DNA of 64,000 bases, taken from Typhlomys cinereus. Lineage: Eukaryota; Chordata; Mammalia; Rodentia; Platacanthomyidae. Of the stretch, positions 21,613 to 32,320 are shown piece by piece. A model generated the notes under the pieces. The model ran no database searches, was not told where the DNA came from, and saw nothing but the letters and a program-made list of their open reading frames with translations. Each line of letters opens with the position of its first letter. The stretch's first letter is position 1. Location: positions 75,515 through 139,514 of the forward strand of contig JALPQD010000392.1 in assembly GCA_023101885.1 (NCBI GenBank), given 5' to 3'. Position numbers and translations under genes: made by a program.

Positions 21613-21798
21613 GTAGCCCTTGTTGGCCTCGAACTTACTATGTAGCCGAGGATGACCTTGCACTTCTGATTCTCCCGTGCCCCCCCCTGCTGGGATCACA
21701 GGCATGCACCATCACCCCCAGTTTATGCCTTGCTGGGATCAAACTCAGGACGTTACCTGTGCCAGGCAAACGTTCCACCCACTAACTGCACTGCACCC
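21604..21798 (-). mobile_element. B4 (ID + B1 composite) SINE, antisense
   Basis: From the left: the complement of a B1 part ('catgtagcccttgttggcctcgaac', 'gtagccgaggatgacc', 'gctgggatcacaggcatgc'), then the complement of an ID/tRNA part ('gggatcaaactcaggac', 'gccaggcaaacgttccaccc'). On its own strand the order is ID then B1, as in rodent B4. Confidence 0.85.
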
Positions 21799-22046
21799 AC
21801 TGTCCTCTATTTATGTTTCTAGCTTAATGCCAAACTATACACCACAGAGACAGACAAGCCCCATGAAGGCCTCTTGATCCCAGGACAGGAAGCAAAGAGG
21901 ATTTCTTTTAGTTCAGAAGTTGGCAAAAACCATGCCTTTGGTGGTCAATGTTCTGGTTTCGAAATGTATCCTGAGGCAGGGGTGGAGGTTTGAAGAAGGC
22001 TCGGGGGGCTTCCAGAAGAAAGGAACTCTGAACACTTTTTGTTGTT

Positions 22047-22284
22047 GCATGAATGTGTGTGTGTGTGTAACAGTGCACTTGAGTGTGTGCGCCTGTGGAG
22101 CTCCAAGAGTGACATCAGGAATCATCTTGGATTGCTTTTCAAGCTTATTGCTTTGCTCTGGGTTTTCCCAGGTTCCACTTATTAGGGCCTGAACAACATG
22201 GTGTTAACATAGAATCCAGGATCCGAACTCAGGTCCTTCTGCTTGTGAGGCAGAGGCTTTAACCCCTGAGCCATCTCCTGAGCC
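22047..22284 (-). mobile_element. tRNA-headed SINE of the CA-tail family, antisense
   Basis: GT-rich left edge, 'agagtgacatcaggaatcatc', 'ggattgcttttcaagcttattgctttgc', 'ggatccgaactcaggtcc', 'ggctttaacccctgagccatctcc'. Same family as 8853-9138. Confidence 0.82.
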
Positions 22285-22820
22285 TGTCTCTGGTAACTTT
22301 TGAGAACCAAAATGACTGACTCGTCTTGCCGCGCTCCTATCCAACTAATCTGGTAGAATATGTCTCAGTTTGGAAAAGGTGGATTCAAAGTAACATGTTT
22401 TGGGATAAGGACATGGCTTTATTTTAGAGAAATAAGGAAAAATATGGGAATTGTCAGGTTTTGGTGTTTCTTCCCAGTTCAGGCCTAAAGCCTGTTCCCA
22501 TGGGCAAGTGCTAGGAATTTCTCCGTATGTCACAATAAAGCCCATGGACAGGTGCTAAGCATTTTTACCTAGGTTTTGTTTGGGATAATTCAAGTTTTGC
22601 CTCTGGCAGGAAGAATTCTTCTGGGATTTAGGAGTGCCCTTTCTTAGGGTTTTTTGGAACTAGCTTCCTGCTCTCTGTTCTAGAGAAGAAGCCTGCTTTT
22701 TAAGTTTCAGTCAAATACTAAATAGAAATTTCATGTCTAGTCATTTACAATAAGTAGACTTGTTAGTCAGAATGTGTGCACTGATTTTAAGGAAATTAGA
22801 GAATAACTTCTAGAGTCTTA
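22285..22820. other. Unassigned DNA upstream of the ERV remnant
   Basis: No clear family. It may be part of the ERV element that becomes recognisable at 22.8-24.0 kb. Confidence 0.3.
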
Positions 22821-23576
22821 AAACATAGGTGGGTAAAATTCCCACCTACGTACTAACTCAGAAATTCCAGAAGTACAAGACTATGCTCTCAGTCCACCAG
22901 AACCTTAAAAGAAACTGTGATACCCTCTTACCCTGGCTGAAGGCCAAGGAAGAGACCATCATGCCAGAAAGTCTAGATGCCAAGACTGCCCCTGGAGATG
23001 GTATTTGCAATCCAAACTGGGAGAATCCATGTCAGAAGCAAAGGGGGCCGTGTCTTTCCTACCCCAAACAGCACTCTTATAAGAAATCACAGAGATGGAC
23101 CATTCGAGTGCACTCCCACCAATGATCGCCTCCGTCCCGAAAGAGACACCCTCGAAAGAGACACCCTCGGCATATGGGGCCTGACTGGACCCCAGGTTTG
23201 GAGTATGCATGGTTCACAGATGGGTCATCTAACTGATGGCAATACACTTCTGGAATTCCTCAAAGGAAGACATAAGCAACCTTACTATTAAAGGAATAGA
23301 GGGATGCTATTATAGAAGTTATTCTTTTAATAATTATATTGCTTAAGTGTTTTTCTTCAGTGCATACCTCAGTGCTCCATCGACAGAACTAGCTATAGCT
23401 TATGGGCCTTGAGTATCCAAGTCAAGGCCTCCTTAGAGATGTAGTTTAAGCTTGGATAGTAGACATCTTCCCAAGTTAGAACCTGCTGCCATGCCTGGTG
23501 CCTATGTCGACCTGCCTGACTGAGAGTATCAATCTGGAGAGGATAACAGCCAAAGCTCACGCTGGGACTTATGGGG
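22821..23576 (+). mobile_element. Decayed ERV internal fragment with an RNase H-like motif
   Basis: At 23192-23236 one frame reads a short stretch containing YAWFTDGSS, matching the (W)YTDGSS signature around the catalytic aspartate of retroviral RNase H, then hits a TGA. Upstream sequence is consistent with degraded retroviral coding DNA, but frames are broken and a 15-bp unit ('cgaaagagacaccct') is tandemly duplicated at 23138-23167. It lies just upstream of, and in the same orientation as, the LTR at about 23577. No intact gene remains. Confidence 0.55.
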
Positions 23577-24020
23577 TGTTGGGGACTCCTATAGTTAATT
23601 GTAAAATATGTTCCTTGCTAAAATCAATAGGAGATCATTCTGCCTCTGTATTTTAAAAAGGCAGTTAAAATGTGGGCTCAGCCCCATAGCTATCCTGTGA
23701 AGCATTATAGATTAGATAAGTTTGGAAATACTGAGAGAATGTTTCTGTTAAGTGCCTTTGCCCTGAAGCAATGGGTTAGGTTCTTGAAAAAATGTCCACC
23801 CTGAAGGTGATTTTTGCTGACTAAAAAATTATATGTCTGTTGTAGGTGCAACATTCTTTACCCCAAAATTTTCTGTATAAAAGTTGTCATGAAAGTTTCA
23901 ATAAACGGGTTCAGGATACACTTGGACGAGAGGGAGCCGCGTGTGTTCTGTTCTCCGCCCGGTCCTGGGGAGCCCTGGTCTCGAGGCCGCGACTCTGGTC
24001 TGCGGCATCGTCTCCCCCTT
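23577..24020 (+). repeat. ERV LTR with TATA box and poly(A) signal (3' LTR of the remnant)
   Basis: Starts 'tgttggggactcc'. A TATAAAAG box lies at 23876-23883 and AATAAA at 23900-23905, followed by a CpG-rich R/U5-like stretch. The close spacing places the poly(A) signal just before or at the expected transcription start, as in several betaretrovirus-like LTRs, whereas the RNase H motif upstream looks class I, so the family is unresolved. The right end is uncertain. Confidence 0.6.
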
Positions 24021-24960
24021 TAAGCTGGCTGAAGAGCTTGCAGCCAGCCTAACGCTGCATGCATTGAAGGAGTGCTTGACTGTGACCTACACCGCCTAGT
24101 CTGGCTCCGTGAACTGGAAACCCAGAAGCAAGGGCCGCAGAGGGCCAGAGGCTTCTCTGGCCTGTGTGGACATGTCGCTTCCTCTCCATTCGCGAAGCTA
24201 GTGCTTTAGAAGAGCCACAGTCCAGAGCTGAAAACACAGTCGAGCCCCGGCTCCCGACTCAGCCTTTTCATCTGGCCACCAGCGGCAGAGAAGCTGACTG
24301 GCGACAGCTCAAGCCAGGGGCTTCTTCCTTTTCCACACCCACAAGTCCGCAGGGAGACAGGCCGGGGCCACCTAGGGCCTCAGGGGACTTGGTCTGGGAC
24401 CAGCTCCTCCTAGCTTCCTGCCTTGAATCCTTAGAGGGTTGCTGTGGGGGCAAAAATGTAACCCCAGAGATCTTTGTGGAATGTAGTTTATTTTCAGGAA
24501 AGGATACAGTGATGGTGAAATAAACAAGCCAAATCACTCGGCGTATCTCAGAGTTCCCAGGGGAGAACTGCTGCTTGCAATTGCAGTTGGAAGCTTCCCC
24601 AAGTGTGTCCTGAAGCAGAGGTTCTATGAGGGGAAGATTCCTAGCGGCCCCTCCCCAACCCTGGGTCTGGCCAAGTAAGAACACACATCAAGGAGGGCTT
24701 TTTTTTTTTTCTTCTCCCAAATCGGTGCTGCACTTACTTAAGAACAACTTAGTTGTGAGCAGACCCTCCAGGCTTAGTTTCCAACGTTTTTATAACTGTA
24801 CAGCCAGGTGCAGGCATCACGTTGGTGATGGAAGGAGGCCAGGAAGAGATGGGTGAGAGAGAGAAGGGAGAATGAAGCGAAGAGACATTTTGTCTGCATG
24901 ACAGAGCCACTCATTGGAGGTAGGGGACCAAGAGGAGACTCTTGAGACTGATTTAGAGGG
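24021..24960. other. GC-moderate DNA, no gene recognised
   Basis: No SINE or LTR evident. Open frames of up to 138 codons on the minus strand have no exon signals. Confidence 0.4.
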
Positions 24961-25281
24961 TGTTGTGGTTGGACGGTGCTGTGCCCCCCCCCAGGCTCCT
25001 GGGCTGCAGTGTTTGGTCTCCAGCTGGTAGTGCTGTTTGGGAAGGACGGAGAACCGTCAGGAGGTGGAGCCTTGCTGGGGAACGAGGCTCAGCAGGGGCT
25101 GGCCCGACTCTCATTCTCTGCATCGTGAGTGTGGATGCAGCGTGACCTGCGACCTCAGGTCCTCTGCTCCAGCCGCAAGCCTTCTTCCCTTCCGTGATGG
25201 GCTCTGCCCTCCTCAAACTGGAACCAAAATCAACCTTTTGTCAAGGTATTTTGTCTCAGCAACAAGAAAACTAACTAAGAG
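24961..25281 (+). repeat. Diverged MaLR/ORR1-like LTR
   Basis: 'tgttgtggttgg' start, 'gtcaggaggtggagccttgctgggg' (the MaLR 'aggaggtggagccttgctgg' block), then the 3' block 'gtcaaggtattttgtctcagc' and 'acaagaaaactaactaag'. The end is degraded and abuts an antisense LTR. Confidence 0.6.
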
Positions 25282-25285
25282 ACTC

Positions 25286-25707
25286 TGTGGTGCAGTTACC
25301 CTGCACGGTTGCTGCTAAATCACCATCAAATGGCTTAAGGGAACAAGGGTTTATTCTCTTCCAATAGACTGGTTACAGTTCCTTGTCCCACTTTGCAGGA
25401 GAGCTCACACCACCAGGGCCCAGGGAACTGGCCACACCATTTCCACATAACGGCTGAGAGAGGGACGATTCTCACTTGCCAGACCAGCATGTCTGGCCAA
25501 GTGAACACAAGGATTCCGACTCTCTCAACCAGCTGTCTGTATTTTATTCCAGGGCCTAATCCCACCCACCATGGGCTGGGCCTTCCCCCTCTGCTAGACA
25601 ATCTCCTGTGGGTTTGCTCTGGGCTTAACTCAACCACTAACTCTCTACAAACACGCCCAGAGCTCAAACCCTCCACAGTCGAGTTGACATCATGTCTAAC
25701 TATGACA
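25286..25707 (-). repeat. ERVL-like LTR, antisense, copy 1 of 3
   Basis: The complement starts TGTCATAGTTAGACATGATGTCAACTCGAC, diverged from copy 3. Shared blocks on the plus strand include 'aaatcaccatcaaatggcttaagggaac', 'gggaactggccacaccat', 'gctgagagagggacgatt', 'gccagaccagcatgtctggcc' and 'tattttattccagggcctaatcccacccacc'. About 420 bp. Confidence 0.78.
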
Positions 25708-26940
25708 CTATGGGAGAATAGTGAGGCTATCCCCCAAAATAAAGACTTTATTGTGTGGGGATGGAAAAGGAGGAGTTCTCGGTTTCAGCTACGGTTTAAC
25801 AGCAGGAGGGAGGGAAGGCAGGTCTTCTTTGCAAGCGTTTTTTTCTGCAATGGTACAGCACCTTCCCTTTGGTTATGGGGTGCAGTGACTGACTCCACAG
25901 CTGAAGAATATGAGGTTTGCAGTTATCTGCTGACTATAATCTCTGTGGAGGGGAAAGCACACGCCTCGGATTCCCCATGGCTGCAGAGGAACTGGGAGGA
26001 AGAGTGTTCATTTCCAAGTTCATGGGAAGAGATAATTCTTTGGCTCAAAGCTTGTTCGCACATCACCTCATTCGTCGCTCCCCCAGATAAGAAGGCCAGA
26101 GAGACCTTCTTTGCCGTATCAAGGAACAAAAGACTCGTGGGCCAGTCCCATGGCACGGCAGGCATTCAGATGGGCGAGCTTGAGAGCCAGGGCCAGCCAG
26201 CCTAGCGCAAGGAAGCGGCCACCAGGCCTTTTAATACTGCCATCATCTTAAGATGTCTATGTGTAAATCTGGGTTTTCAACATGACTTTTAATATCACTT
26301 GCTCTTATTATTGAATTCATAAAGAATTAGAGAAATGTTCCTCGAGGGTCCGTTCGCTTGGGAAACATGGAGGGGGCCGGTTGCTGCGCCTCTGCCCCCA
26401 GGGTCTCTTTCAGTTTGTAGAGAGTCGTGCAATCTGTATTCCAAGTGAATGTGCTATAGATGGTCCACCTGTTATATTTGAAGAGGCTTGGAGGCGGGAA
26501 AGGGCGCTGCGTCTTTTCTGTGCCTGCTCCTTGCCTCCTCTTGGAGATGAGAAGTCCTTATCTGATTGGGTGGATGACAGGACCCAGAACAAGCCATATT
26601 GACTACAGGATGCCTCTTTCCTGCTTCTTGCTGCTCATGCGCTGGCCCTCAGCTAAGCTCAGTCAGATTTCCAGTCTGCCTCCTTTGTCTTTGTCATTTG
26701 ATTACCTACATGTAGGGATGACAACTCTGGGGGGAGGAGATGACACACAGGTGTTTCGCTGGAAGGTGGAGAGCCTCGTCGACACTCAGAGAAGCTCGTA
26801 AGCTGTCCTGAGACGCACAGTGTTCTACAGCACATGCGCCAGGCGATGGACTTGCTAAACACGAAGCTGTGACTAGTATCCTGTGGAGAAGGACCTCCAA
26901 GATTAATAGCATTTATGGAATATATGTGATGTGGCAAACT
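25708..26940. other. Unique-looking DNA
   Basis: The 270-codon open frame from 25393 starts inside the antisense LTR and runs on by chance. No repeat family recognised. Confidence 0.4.
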
Positions 26941-26944
26941 GTGG

Positions 26945-27030
26945 ACTTCTTGCATTAATTAGCTTATCTAATCTTCATAATTTTCTAAGAAACTACCATG
27001 CTTTCTTCTTCATTTGATAAACTAATGGCA
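26945..27030 (+). repeat. MIR SINE fragment
   Basis: 'ttagcttatctaatcttcataat' matches the 'taactcatttaatcctcacaac' segment of MIR. Confidence 0.5.
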
Positions 27031-27209
27031 GTTTTCTCATTGGTGAAAAATGGAAAAAGCTGTTGAAACTAGACCTCCTGACTCTAGAGACCGCATTCTT
27101 CCTCTCACTTCATTTTGTCTCACTAGGGAAAGACTGGGAGTGTGTGGACTGCTGGCATTCTCGGGTGCCCTGGACAGAATATCTTTCAGTATCATCAAAA
27201 TTCTGCACA

Positions 27210-27504
27210 GGGAGCTGGGAAGATGGCTCAGTGGGTGACAACCTGAGTTCGAATCCCCAGCCTCCGAGTAAAATGCTGGGCACAGCACTGTATGCTTGGA
27301 AATCCCAAGACTTGGGAGGTGGAAGCGGGATGATCCCTGGAACTTGCTGGTTAGCCTCTTTGAATTCCATGTCTCCCCTCCCTCTCTCCTCTCTCTCTCA
27401 GAGGATAAGATGGAGAGTAACTGGAGAAAGCATTTAGTCTTAACCTCTGGCCATCACATGACCCCCTCCACATATATACACACACATTCGTAAAATAAAA
27501 AAAG
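27210..27504 (+). mobile_element. tRNA-headed B2-superfamily SINE, sense, near full length
   Basis: Head 'gggagctgggaagatggctcagtggg', box B 'gagttcgaatccccagc', body 'gctgggcacagcactgtatgcttgg', 'gacttgggaggtggaagcggg', 'cctggaacttgctgg', ending 'aacctctggccatcacatgaccccc', 'acacacattcgtaaaataaaaaaag'. Box A and box B of the Pol III promoter are recognisable. Confidence 0.85.
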
Positions 27505-27509
27505 AGCAA

Positions 27510-28600
27510 ATTCCCCAAGAGAAGCCAATTCTCAGGGAAACAGACCTTAAAAGGCAAAGCCATCATTTGACTAATTAGAGCCCAGACCTTATTTGAGCTG
27601 CTGCATTTCCTACCATAGGCCACACGTTCATTACCTCCATCCCCATTTGGAAGGAGAGCTCACCTCACAGACCCCTCATAGACAGACTCACTGGCTCTGG
27701 GTTCTGGGATCTACAGATAGATACCAACACTCCTTAGCAGTCTGACTTCCTGTGAGGCAGCTATGGGAAGGGTCTGCTAGTCCCTAGCTTGGAAGGAACT
27801 CTTCATCAGAAAGAAAGGTCATTCCGTCGGTTGACATGAATTGGGCATGACCGTCCCTGGATGGTTTTGCCCTGCCAAAAGTATTCTGAGCTTTATAACA
27901 CCGGTGGACACTGGCCCTGGCCCAGCGGTTTCCAGTTTTTCTTTATGGACATGAATAGACTCAACTCAGCAGTTTCTTGGTCTCTCAAGTCAGTGCACTG
28001 ACATCATTTGGAAGTTATAAGAATCCACATATTAGGCCAAATTCCAGCCTGGGTTCAACATCCGCTGCTTCTCCTTAACTCAATCCCCAAGAGTGTGGTT
28101 AAGAAAGGGTAAAACTTGGCCGGAAGCTTGTTACTTACTTTATTTTTTTGCAGTTTTAATTATACATACCTTATCCAGTTGCCCAAATTAGGAGAGACAG
28201 TTTGATTGCGGGGAGGGGGGGAGTTGTTGGGGAGAAGAGAGCAATGTTTGACTGTTCCAGAGTCTGGTTCCAGTGTCTAACTTGGGAATTTCAAGAAAAT
28301 CGTTAAGAATTGACATGCTATGTTTTAGAGGACTGGAAAGAACTTGGAATATGAGAATCTAAGTTCAAACCCCATGATTTTATACAATAAAAAAAAAAAA
28401 GGGAATAAAAATAAACCCCTGAAATTTGGACAGGAAAAGTATTCAAAGGCACATTAAACAATAGAATCAGGCCAAGAAAAAAGAAGTTCAGAAATCTGTT
28501 CGCCTTGTTTAGTTTGTTCCAAACACACCCAGTTGGAAGGGGTGATTTAACCTAGAGGTTTCATTCTGCTGTAAGCAGTGCTGGAAAGGACCTAGTTTTC
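27510..28600. other. Unique-looking DNA
   Basis: No gene, RNA gene or recent repeat recognised. Confidence 0.4.
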
Positions 28601-28795
28601 AGAGCCAGGAAGACAAGCACTGGAAAAGATCTAGTTTTTAGAGCCAGAAAGACGTAGGATTGACTCCAAGTCCAGCTACTTTCTTGTTATGCGCTCCTAG
28701 TCTCAGTTTTCCCATTTGTAAAGTAGGGAGGAAGAACACATGCTTTCTAGGGATGTTGTGACAGTTAAATGAGATCTTCCCAATGTGGGAGAGTC
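28600..28795 (-). repeat. MIR SINE, antisense
   Basis: 'agtctcagttttcccatttgtaaagtagggagg...gatgttgtgacagttaaatgagat' matches the MIR segment that includes 'cctcagtttcctcatctgtaaaatgggg'. 'actggaaagga(cc/tc)tagttttcagagccaggaagac' at about 28581-28612 is imperfectly duplicated next to it. Confidence 0.75.
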
Positions 28796-28960
28796 AGAGT
28801 CAGACTTGGTGACTCTTGGTCCTTCTTTCCTTAGGACTCTTGAGTCACCAATAACAGAAATTCAACTAAATGATATCTATAAAGGGTAAGTCTCCTTCAT
28901 GGGTCTGTATAGGATTGGATTCCAGAGAAGCTGGTCCTACAAGCTTAGCTGGAATACCGA

Positions 28961-29363
28961 TGTTGCAGTTCACTGATAAATCACCATCAAACGGCTTAAG
29001 GGAACAAGGGGTTTATTTTCTCTTCTGATTCCTCATTACAGTTGTTTGTCCATCTTAGCAGGAGAGCTCATACTAGCACCAGGGTTGAGGGAACTGGCCA
29101 CACCATCTCTACCGAACAGCTGAGAGAGGGACGATCCTTATTTGCCACGCCAGCATGTCTGGTCAAGTATACGCAGGATGCCGACTCTCTCAACAAGCTC
29201 TCTGTATTTTATTCCAGGTCTAATCCCACCCACCATGGGCTGCATAAACTAAACAATCTCCTGTAGGTTTGCTCTGGGCTTAACTCAACCACTAATTTTC
29301 TACAAATGTGCCCAGGGCTCAAACCCTCAATTATCAGGTTGGCACCTGTGCCTAACTATGATG
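28961..29363 (-). repeat. ERVL-like LTR, antisense, copy 2 of 3
   Basis: 'tgttgcagttcactgataaatcaccatcaaacgg' to 'cctaactatgatg'. It aligns along its length to copies 1 and 3, with a deletion near 29237 where 'ggccttcccc' is lost. No clean 5-bp duplication flanks it. Confidence 0.8.
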
Positions 29364-29838
29364 CCCAAGAAATGACAGCTTGCTTCTATATCGGAGACCT
29401 CCTCTGCTAGCTCCGATTTGGTTTGACAAAATGGCTGTCAGCAGCTGCAATTTTTCTGCCTACAAAACTCCAGTCCAGAAAACAGAAAATCTTTCTCTCC
29501 CGATATTTCAATTGATCTAGCTGCGAAAATAAATACACAAACTCTAAAACATATAAAACAGAACAGATAAGTACAAAAGAAATATAATATATAATGTACA
29601 GGTGGTAAGACAGGAAAGAAAGGTTAAGGTTTTCTCCTGAATCTTTGGGGTGCTGGAGAAAGGGGCAGATTGACCTCCTAGAAACAGATATATTAAGGAT
29701 CGGGTATAGTTAGTTCAACATAAACTATTGGTATGCCCAGAGAGGATAAAGATGGATGAACTCAGGACAAGCCAAATCAAGATCCACTTCCATTCCCCGA
29801 CCTTGGGTTTGTCAACACTTGTAGGAATTTATTGTCTT
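29364..29838. other. Unassigned DNA
   Basis: AT-rich in the middle ('aaatataatatataatgtac'). No family recognised. Confidence 0.35.
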
Positions 29839-30186
29839 AAAATCACTTCATGTTGCATTGGAGAGATGGCTTAGGGGTTAAGACCCTGCCTTTCAAACAG
29901 AAGGTCCTGAATTCGAATTCCTAGTCCCATTAAAAATGCCAGGTGGAAATGGTGGTGGCTTGGACTTCTGGCCCTGGTGAGCAAAGCCTGGAAATTCCAG
30001 AGCGAAGCAAGAAGGAAGGTAGAAGCAATCCAGGATGATTCCGGAAGTCACCCTTGGCCCTCCACAGGGACATATGTGCCCTCTGATAAACACACGCATG
30101 CATGCACGCACACACACATACACACAAACGCATGCACACACACTAAATGAATGAATAAATAAAGTTTTAAAAAATCACTTCATGTT
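29839..30186 (+). mobile_element. tRNA-headed CA-family SINE with perfect 16-bp target-site duplications
   Basis: The body 29855-30170 is flanked by aaaatcacttcatgtt at 29839-29854 and 30171-30186. It has a tRNA head ('ggagagatggcttaggggtt'), box B ('gaattcgaattcc'), the family body and a CA/CGCA tail, then 'aaatgaatgaataaataaag' before the duplication. The intact 16-bp duplication makes it one of the youngest insertions in the window and defines the element's true ends. Confidence 0.92.
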
Positions 30187-30417
30187 TAATCTGTGCAAAG
30201 AGTGGACATGGTGCTAAAGTTACCTCTTGGGCTAAGTGACTAGACCTCCCTGTTTGAGAAGCAATAGATATTCAAAAGAAATATATGCCTCACTAGGATC
30301 TTCTTTAAAATAAAGTCTCAACTAGGAATCCAAATGGCACTCACTGTCAAACCTAAATGTCACACTCTATAGGAGTGCGTTTGGCTTGGATAGTCATCAC
30401 ATTGCATAGTAAAACAT

Positions 30418-30475
30418 TTATTAAATTTCTACAAGGTACTAGACACAGTGATTGAGTTAAGTACTGAGAGCACAA
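30418..30475 (+). repeat. MIR-like fragment
   Basis: 'ttctacaaggtactagacacagtgattgagttaagtac' resembles the MIR 'tactatgtgccaggcactgtgctaagc' segment. Confidence 0.4.
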
Positions 30476-30561
30476 GTACTCTAAAAATATTTTTGACAGT
30501 TAAAAAAAATCTTAAGCATTGAGTAAAGGCAAGAGTAAACACTAGTCATGTGTTTACCACC

Positions 30562-30604
30562 TGTTATGATCTGAATGTATACTCCAAGTTCATGTGTTGG
30601 AGCC
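30562..30604 (+). repeat. MLT1/MaLR-like LTR start, interrupted by the next element
   Basis: 'tgttatgatctgaatgtatactccaagttcatgtgttgg' is a MaLR LTR 5' end. The continuation after the nested LTR ('ctcataaatggattaatg') is at 31035-31075. Confidence 0.6.
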
Positions 30605-31029
30605 TGTTGCAGTTCGCCTACATGGCTGCTGATAAATCACCATCAAATGCATAAGGGAATAAGGGGTTTATTTTCTCTTGCGATTACTGGTTACAGTTCT
30701 TAGTCCAACTTGCTGGGAGAGCACGCACCAACACCAAGGTCAAGGGAACTGGCCACACCATCACCTCATAACAGCTGAGAGAGGGACGATCCTTACTTGC
30801 CAGACCAGCATGTCTGGCCAAGTATATACAAGGATGCCAACTTTTTCAATCAGCTCTTGGTATTTTATTCCAGGGCCTAGTCCCACCTACCATGGGCTGG
30901 GCCTTCCCCATCAGTTAGACAACCTCCTGCAGGTTTGCTCTAGGCTTAACAGGACTATTAATTCTCTACAAATGTGCCCAGAGCTCAAACCCTCACCTGT
31001 CAAGTTGACACCTGTGCCTAACCATGACA
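30605..31029 (-). repeat. ERVL-like solo LTR, antisense, copy 3, with 5-bp target-site duplication
   Basis: On the minus strand it runs TGTCATGGTTAGGCACAGG to GGCGAACTGCAACA (425 bp). GAGCC occurs immediately left (30600-30604) and right (31030-31034), the 5-bp duplication expected of ERVL integration. It reads AATAAA on the minus strand. No internal region is present, so it is a solo LTR formed by LTR-LTR recombination. Confidence 0.9.
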
Positions 31030-31166
31030 GAGCCTCTCTCTCATAAATGGATTAATGTTGCTACAAGCGTGAGTTAGAAGCTGAGTACCATGTCCTAATT
31101 CTGTGATCCCAGTGCATGAAAAGCTGAGGCAGGAATTGGCTTTTTATAGAAGTATTTGTTCCTGTG

Positions 31167-31432
31167 ACTGGGGAGAGAGATCAAAGGTTAAAGTCTTTGC
31201 CTCACAAGCAAAAGGACCTGAGTTCCTATTCCAGAACTTATATGAAAATGCCAGGCAGATATGGCAGTGGCTTGCAATTCTGACCCTGGAAGGCAGAGGC
31301 TGGGAAACCCCAGAGCAAAGCAATAAGGAGATAGAACAATTTAGGCTAATTCCTGATATCACCCCTGGATCTCCACAGACATACCTCAAATGTCCTCTGT
31401 ATACACACACACACACACACAGACACACACAC
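31167..31432 (+). mobile_element. tRNA-headed CA-family SINE, sense
   Basis: 'gactggggagagagatcaaagg' head, 'tgccaggcagatatggcagtgg', 'accctggaaggcagaggctggg', 'cagagcaaagcaataagg', then a CA tail at 31401-31432. Confidence 0.82.
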
Positions 31433-31594
31433 TTCCAGGTAAAGGAAAAAGAATCCGAAAGCTCTATTTCTGGACAAATATATTAAGCATCATAACTATC
31501 CCTGAGGTTACCTGTCCGTCAGCACTCAGGCTCCCTAAAAGACAGCAACTAGAAGTCATTTTGGCCAAGACCGGGAACAGATATAACAAAGGCC

Positions 31595-31765
31595 AGCTAT
31601 GCACCAGACATTTTAAAGATTACTTTCACCTGTTTTCACATCATAACCATACTGTAAAGCTCTCATTGCTAGTTATCTCTGCGAGTTGGGGAGGAGCCGG
31701 AGTGTCTTGGTAAGCATTGTGGGCTCCAGGTTTCAACACGGGTCCTGACCTCTGCGTGCTGCCGT
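31595..31765 (+). repeat. MIR SINE
   Basis: 'ctatgcaccagacattttaaagatt', 'cacatcataaccatactgtaaagc', 'gggctccaggtttcaacacgggtcctgacctctg' follow the order of the MIR consensus. Confidence 0.65.
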
Positions 31766-32269
31766 GCCATGTGCTTCAGCTCCTGTCAGCTGGAGACAGG
31801 CACAACTGTCCCCCTCTCCTGAGCATGACATGAATGGTCATGGGGCAAACAGTGAGCAGAGTGGAGGCTCTGCTGCCATTACCATCCCATGTCACAGGTA
31901 ACTCAAAGTGGACAAGTTCTTGGGTCACACCGAGGGGCTCAGATTTCCTCGCGGTGAAGGGTAAGTCCTGAAGGAAAATGATTTGGTTGAGCAAAAGCCA
32001 TAGGAAGACTTGACTTCAAATGGCTGGAAGTGGGGACCATTGACTGATGGCCTCGAATAGGTGTACCCCCTGCCTTTTGCACATGGAAGCAGCTTGTTCT
32101 TTGCTGGTAAGCATGCAGAATGTGTCTCCTTTGGAGATAAGTGATAGTGGGGTCCTCCAATCAGTAGCTCCGAGTTGTGGCCTGTCTCCATTTAAGTTAG
32201 AAGTACAACCTGATGAAATTCTGAGGCTGGTCGGTGGAAAGAACTTTCTGTTTTGCTTTCCTTTAACAG

Positions 32270-32271
<2 letters not shown>
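31766..32271. other. Unique-looking DNA
   Basis: No feature recognised. Confidence 0.4.

Positions 32272-32318
<47 letters not shown>
32272..32318. repeat. (GT)n microsatellite
   Basis: About 23 perfect GT units, not obviously attached to a SINE. Confidence 0.97.

Positions 32319-32320
<2 letters not shown>

Noticed and set aside
20765..21645. Open frames of 283 and 244 codons
   Set aside because: Half of each is translated polypyrimidine repeat (SFLPSFL, FFLSFF), and the first half lacks splice context or recognisable homology.
25393..26205. 270-codon open frame
   Set aside because: Its first third is the antisense strand of an ERVL-like LTR. No domain, codon bias or splice signal is visible.
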